Below, in pieces: positions 15,298 through 16,152 of a stretch of 16,152 bases of DNA; within the stretch, counting starts at the first letter, position 1, and each line of letters starts with the position of its first letter. Below the pieces are notes generated by a model that saw nothing but the letters and a program-made list of their open reading frames with translations, searched no databases and was not told the DNA's origin. The stretch is from assembly GCA_040877415.1 (NCBI GenBank), contig JBBDNV010000138.1, positions 1 to 16,152 of the forward strand, given 5' to 3'. A program made the translations under genes and the position numbers. The stretch is from JBBDNV01 sp040877415. GTDB taxonomy: Bacteria; Planctomycetota; Planctomycetia; Pirellulales; PALSA-1355.

Positions 15298-16152
15298 TCA
15301 GGCGCGTGACTTGATATCTCGCGCGCCCACGGTTAGTTGCCGTTTGGCCGGTTGTTTCATTTCGTCGCTGGCGATCAGACTCTTTTGCCAGTCGACGGCG
15401 AGCATCAGCACGTTGACGCCCGAGCCGATGCCCAACAGGGCGGCGTGGTCGTGGGGCTCGAGGTGGCCGGATTCGATGCCCAGCGCCATCGTGATCGGCA
15501 GCGCGACCGAGCCGGTGTTGCCGAGCGTTTCGTACGTGGCAAAGTCGATCGCGGCGTCGAGATCGAGCGCTTGTAAAAGAAGCTTGCGATGGGCCGAGCC
15601 GACCTGGTGGCAGAAGGTTTTTTGAATGTCGGCGCGGGTCCAGCCGGTTTCGCTCAAAAAAGCATCGAATGCGGCGGCGCCCGCGACGATTCCTTCGTGC
15701 AAGAGAGCCTCGCTGTCGGTTTGCATCAACGGCGCAGGAGATGATTCGGCAATCGCGGCCCCCTCACCCCGGCCCTCTCCCGCCAGGGGAGAGGGAGAAA
15801 ACAATCCTCCAGCCTCCAGCCTCTCGCCTCCAGCCTGTTCCAAGCGGCCGCGGCAGAGCTCATGGGCCGCGGTGTGCGCGCGGGCGGTGGCGGACAGAAG
15901 CTGGTTGCCCGTGCGGCTGAGCTCCTTGTCGACCAACAGCACGGCGGCACTGCCGGAACCGATGGTCAGAGACGCCACGGCGAGTTTCATTTGCTCGCGC
16001 GTGAGCGACAAGTCCGCGTTGAGCGTGCGAATGGTGTTTTCCACCAGCGGCCGGGCGTTTTCCGTGCCGACGACGATGCCGGCGCGGATCCGTCCCAGCT
16101 CGATCATGTCGGCCACCTGCACGATGCCGTTGAGAATGCCCAGGCAGGCGTT
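15298..16152 (-). CDS. oleA: OleA-type head-to-head condensing enzyme (5' end outside window)
   Basis: OleA joins two fatty acyl chains by non-decarboxylating Claisen condensation to a 2-alkyl-3-ketoacid, the first step of long-chain olefin synthesis. The frame runs off the right edge, so about the first 140 residues are missing. The visible part opens with NACLGILNGI, whose Cys (codon 16144-16146) matches the nucleophile of Xanthomonas OleA (C143). The catalytic His in FCHQVGSAH (codon 15607-15609) and Asn in TLGNTGSVALP (15517-15519) are present, as is LLGIGSGVNVLMLAVDW at the C terminus. LCRGRLEQ and MQTDSEALLHEGI, adjacent in Xanthomonas OleA as LCRGNLDR and MVTDTRLLLIEGI, are here split by about 36 extra residues from a repeat element. 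It is on the opposite strand to oleC and oleD. A FabH-like enzyme is the alternative; context favours OleA. Confidence 0.9.
   Translation of the reverse strand, partial: NACLGILNGIVQVADMIELGRIRAGIVVGTENARPLVENTIRTLNADLSLTREQMKLAVASLTIGSGSAAVLLVDKELSRTGNQLLSATARAHTAAHELCRGRLEQAGGERLEAGGLFSPSPLAGEGRGEGAAIAESSPAPLMQTDSEALLHEGIVAGAAAFDAFLSETGWTRADIQKTFCHQVGSAHRKLLLQALDLDAAIDFATYETLGNTGSVALPITMALGIESGHLEPHDHAALLGIGSGVNVLMLAVDWQKSLIASDEMKQPAKRQLTVGARDIKSRA
15727..15834 (-). repeat. In-frame repeat element inserted in oleA
   Basis: About 108 bp (36 codons) of low-complexity, repeat-derived DNA separates two segments that are contiguous in known OleA proteins. On the minus strand it encodes AGGERLEAGG, then LFSPSPLAGEGRGEG, then AAIAESSPAPL. 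It has two parts: a heptamer-like array of the CTCCAGC type (about 15806-15837) and a G/C palindrome (15773-15795) with the neighbouring CCCTCACCCC. Peptides of the SPLAGEGRGEG type are a familiar product of short dispersed palindromic repeats in bacterial genomes. Boundaries are estimated from protein alignment by eye. Confidence 0.75.
15773..15795. repeat. REP-like palindrome inside oleA
   Basis: A perfect 9-bp stem, CCCTCTCCC (15773-15781) with GGGAGAGGG (15787-15795), around a 5-nt loop. It is typical of short dispersed intergenic palindromes, but here it lies in coding sequence. No T-run follows on either strand, so it is not a terminator. Confidence 0.8.

Noticed and set aside
15295..15325. 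Imperfect direct repeat (atatcaggcgcg and atatctcgcgcg) across the oleA stop
   Set aside because: It is a short 10/12 match in GC-rich sequence; there is no evidence that it is an attachment site or transposon end.
15773..15795. Palindrome as a transcription terminator
   Set aside because: No T-run follows on either strand, and it lies within the oleA reading frame with catalytic residues on both sides.
15298..16152. oleA as a pseudogene because of the repeat insertion
   Set aside because: The insert is a multiple of three with no stop, and the catalytic Cys, His and Asn and the C-terminal motif are retained, so it is called as a coding gene with reservation.

Overview
The window looks like chromosomal DNA from a Planctomycetota bacterium, probably Pirellulales or a relative. 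This is an inference. It rests on high GC with many short intergenic gaps, a bacterial tetrahydromethanopterin (H4MPT) cyclohydrolase gene, head-to-head olefin (Ole) genes, FabF/ACP/CrtI-like lipid genes and Gly/Trp-rich TPR proteins. No rRNA, tRNA, CRISPR array, insertion sequence or phage gene was seen.

Layout, left to right. (1) 2-1726 (+): the 3' part of a glycine-rich TPR protein, closed by a strong intrinsic terminator at 1772-1809. (2) 1874-2587 (-): a DtxR/MntR-family metal-dependent repressor, divergent from the next block. (3) 2743-7323 (+): a tight run of mch (C1 metabolism), a RimK/MptN-like ATP-grasp ligase, an OleC-type beta-lactone synthetase and an OleD-type reductase, with gaps of 10 nt, a 4-nt overlap and 6 nt. 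(4) 7512-13330 (+): after a 188-bp gap, a lipid-assembly cluster of FabF-like ketosynthase, acyl carrier protein, two CrtI/phytoene-desaturase-like flavoproteins, a FabZ-like dehydratase and a FabI-like reductase. (5) 13530-15237: a likely restriction-modification pair in convergent orientation (DNA methyltransferase +, PD-(D/E)XK-type nuclease candidate -), whose 3' ends overlap by 47 bp. (6) 15298-16152 (-): an OleA-type thiolase-fold condensing enzyme, cut by the right edge at its catalytic cysteine.

How the genes may work together. OleA, OleD and OleC are three of the four enzymes of head-to-head hydrocarbon biosynthesis: condensation of two acyl chains, keto reduction, and beta-lactone formation. 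OleB, the beta-lactone decarboxylase, is not in the window. The FabF/ACP/FabZ/FabI/CrtI-like block has most of the parts of a dedicated ACP-bound chain-building and redox-tailoring line, but no ketoreductase (FabG) is seen. Its composition resembles gene sets proposed for ladderane lipids in anammox planctomycetes. The joint hypothesis is that this block makes an unusual acyl chain that the Ole enzymes join head to head. The sequence does not prove the product.

The most striking sequence-level observation is an in-frame insertion of about 108 bp inside oleA. It consists of a REP-like GC palindrome plus a 7-bp repeat array, and it adds about 36 residues between two well-conserved OleA segments. 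No gene-free stretch exceeds 200 bp.
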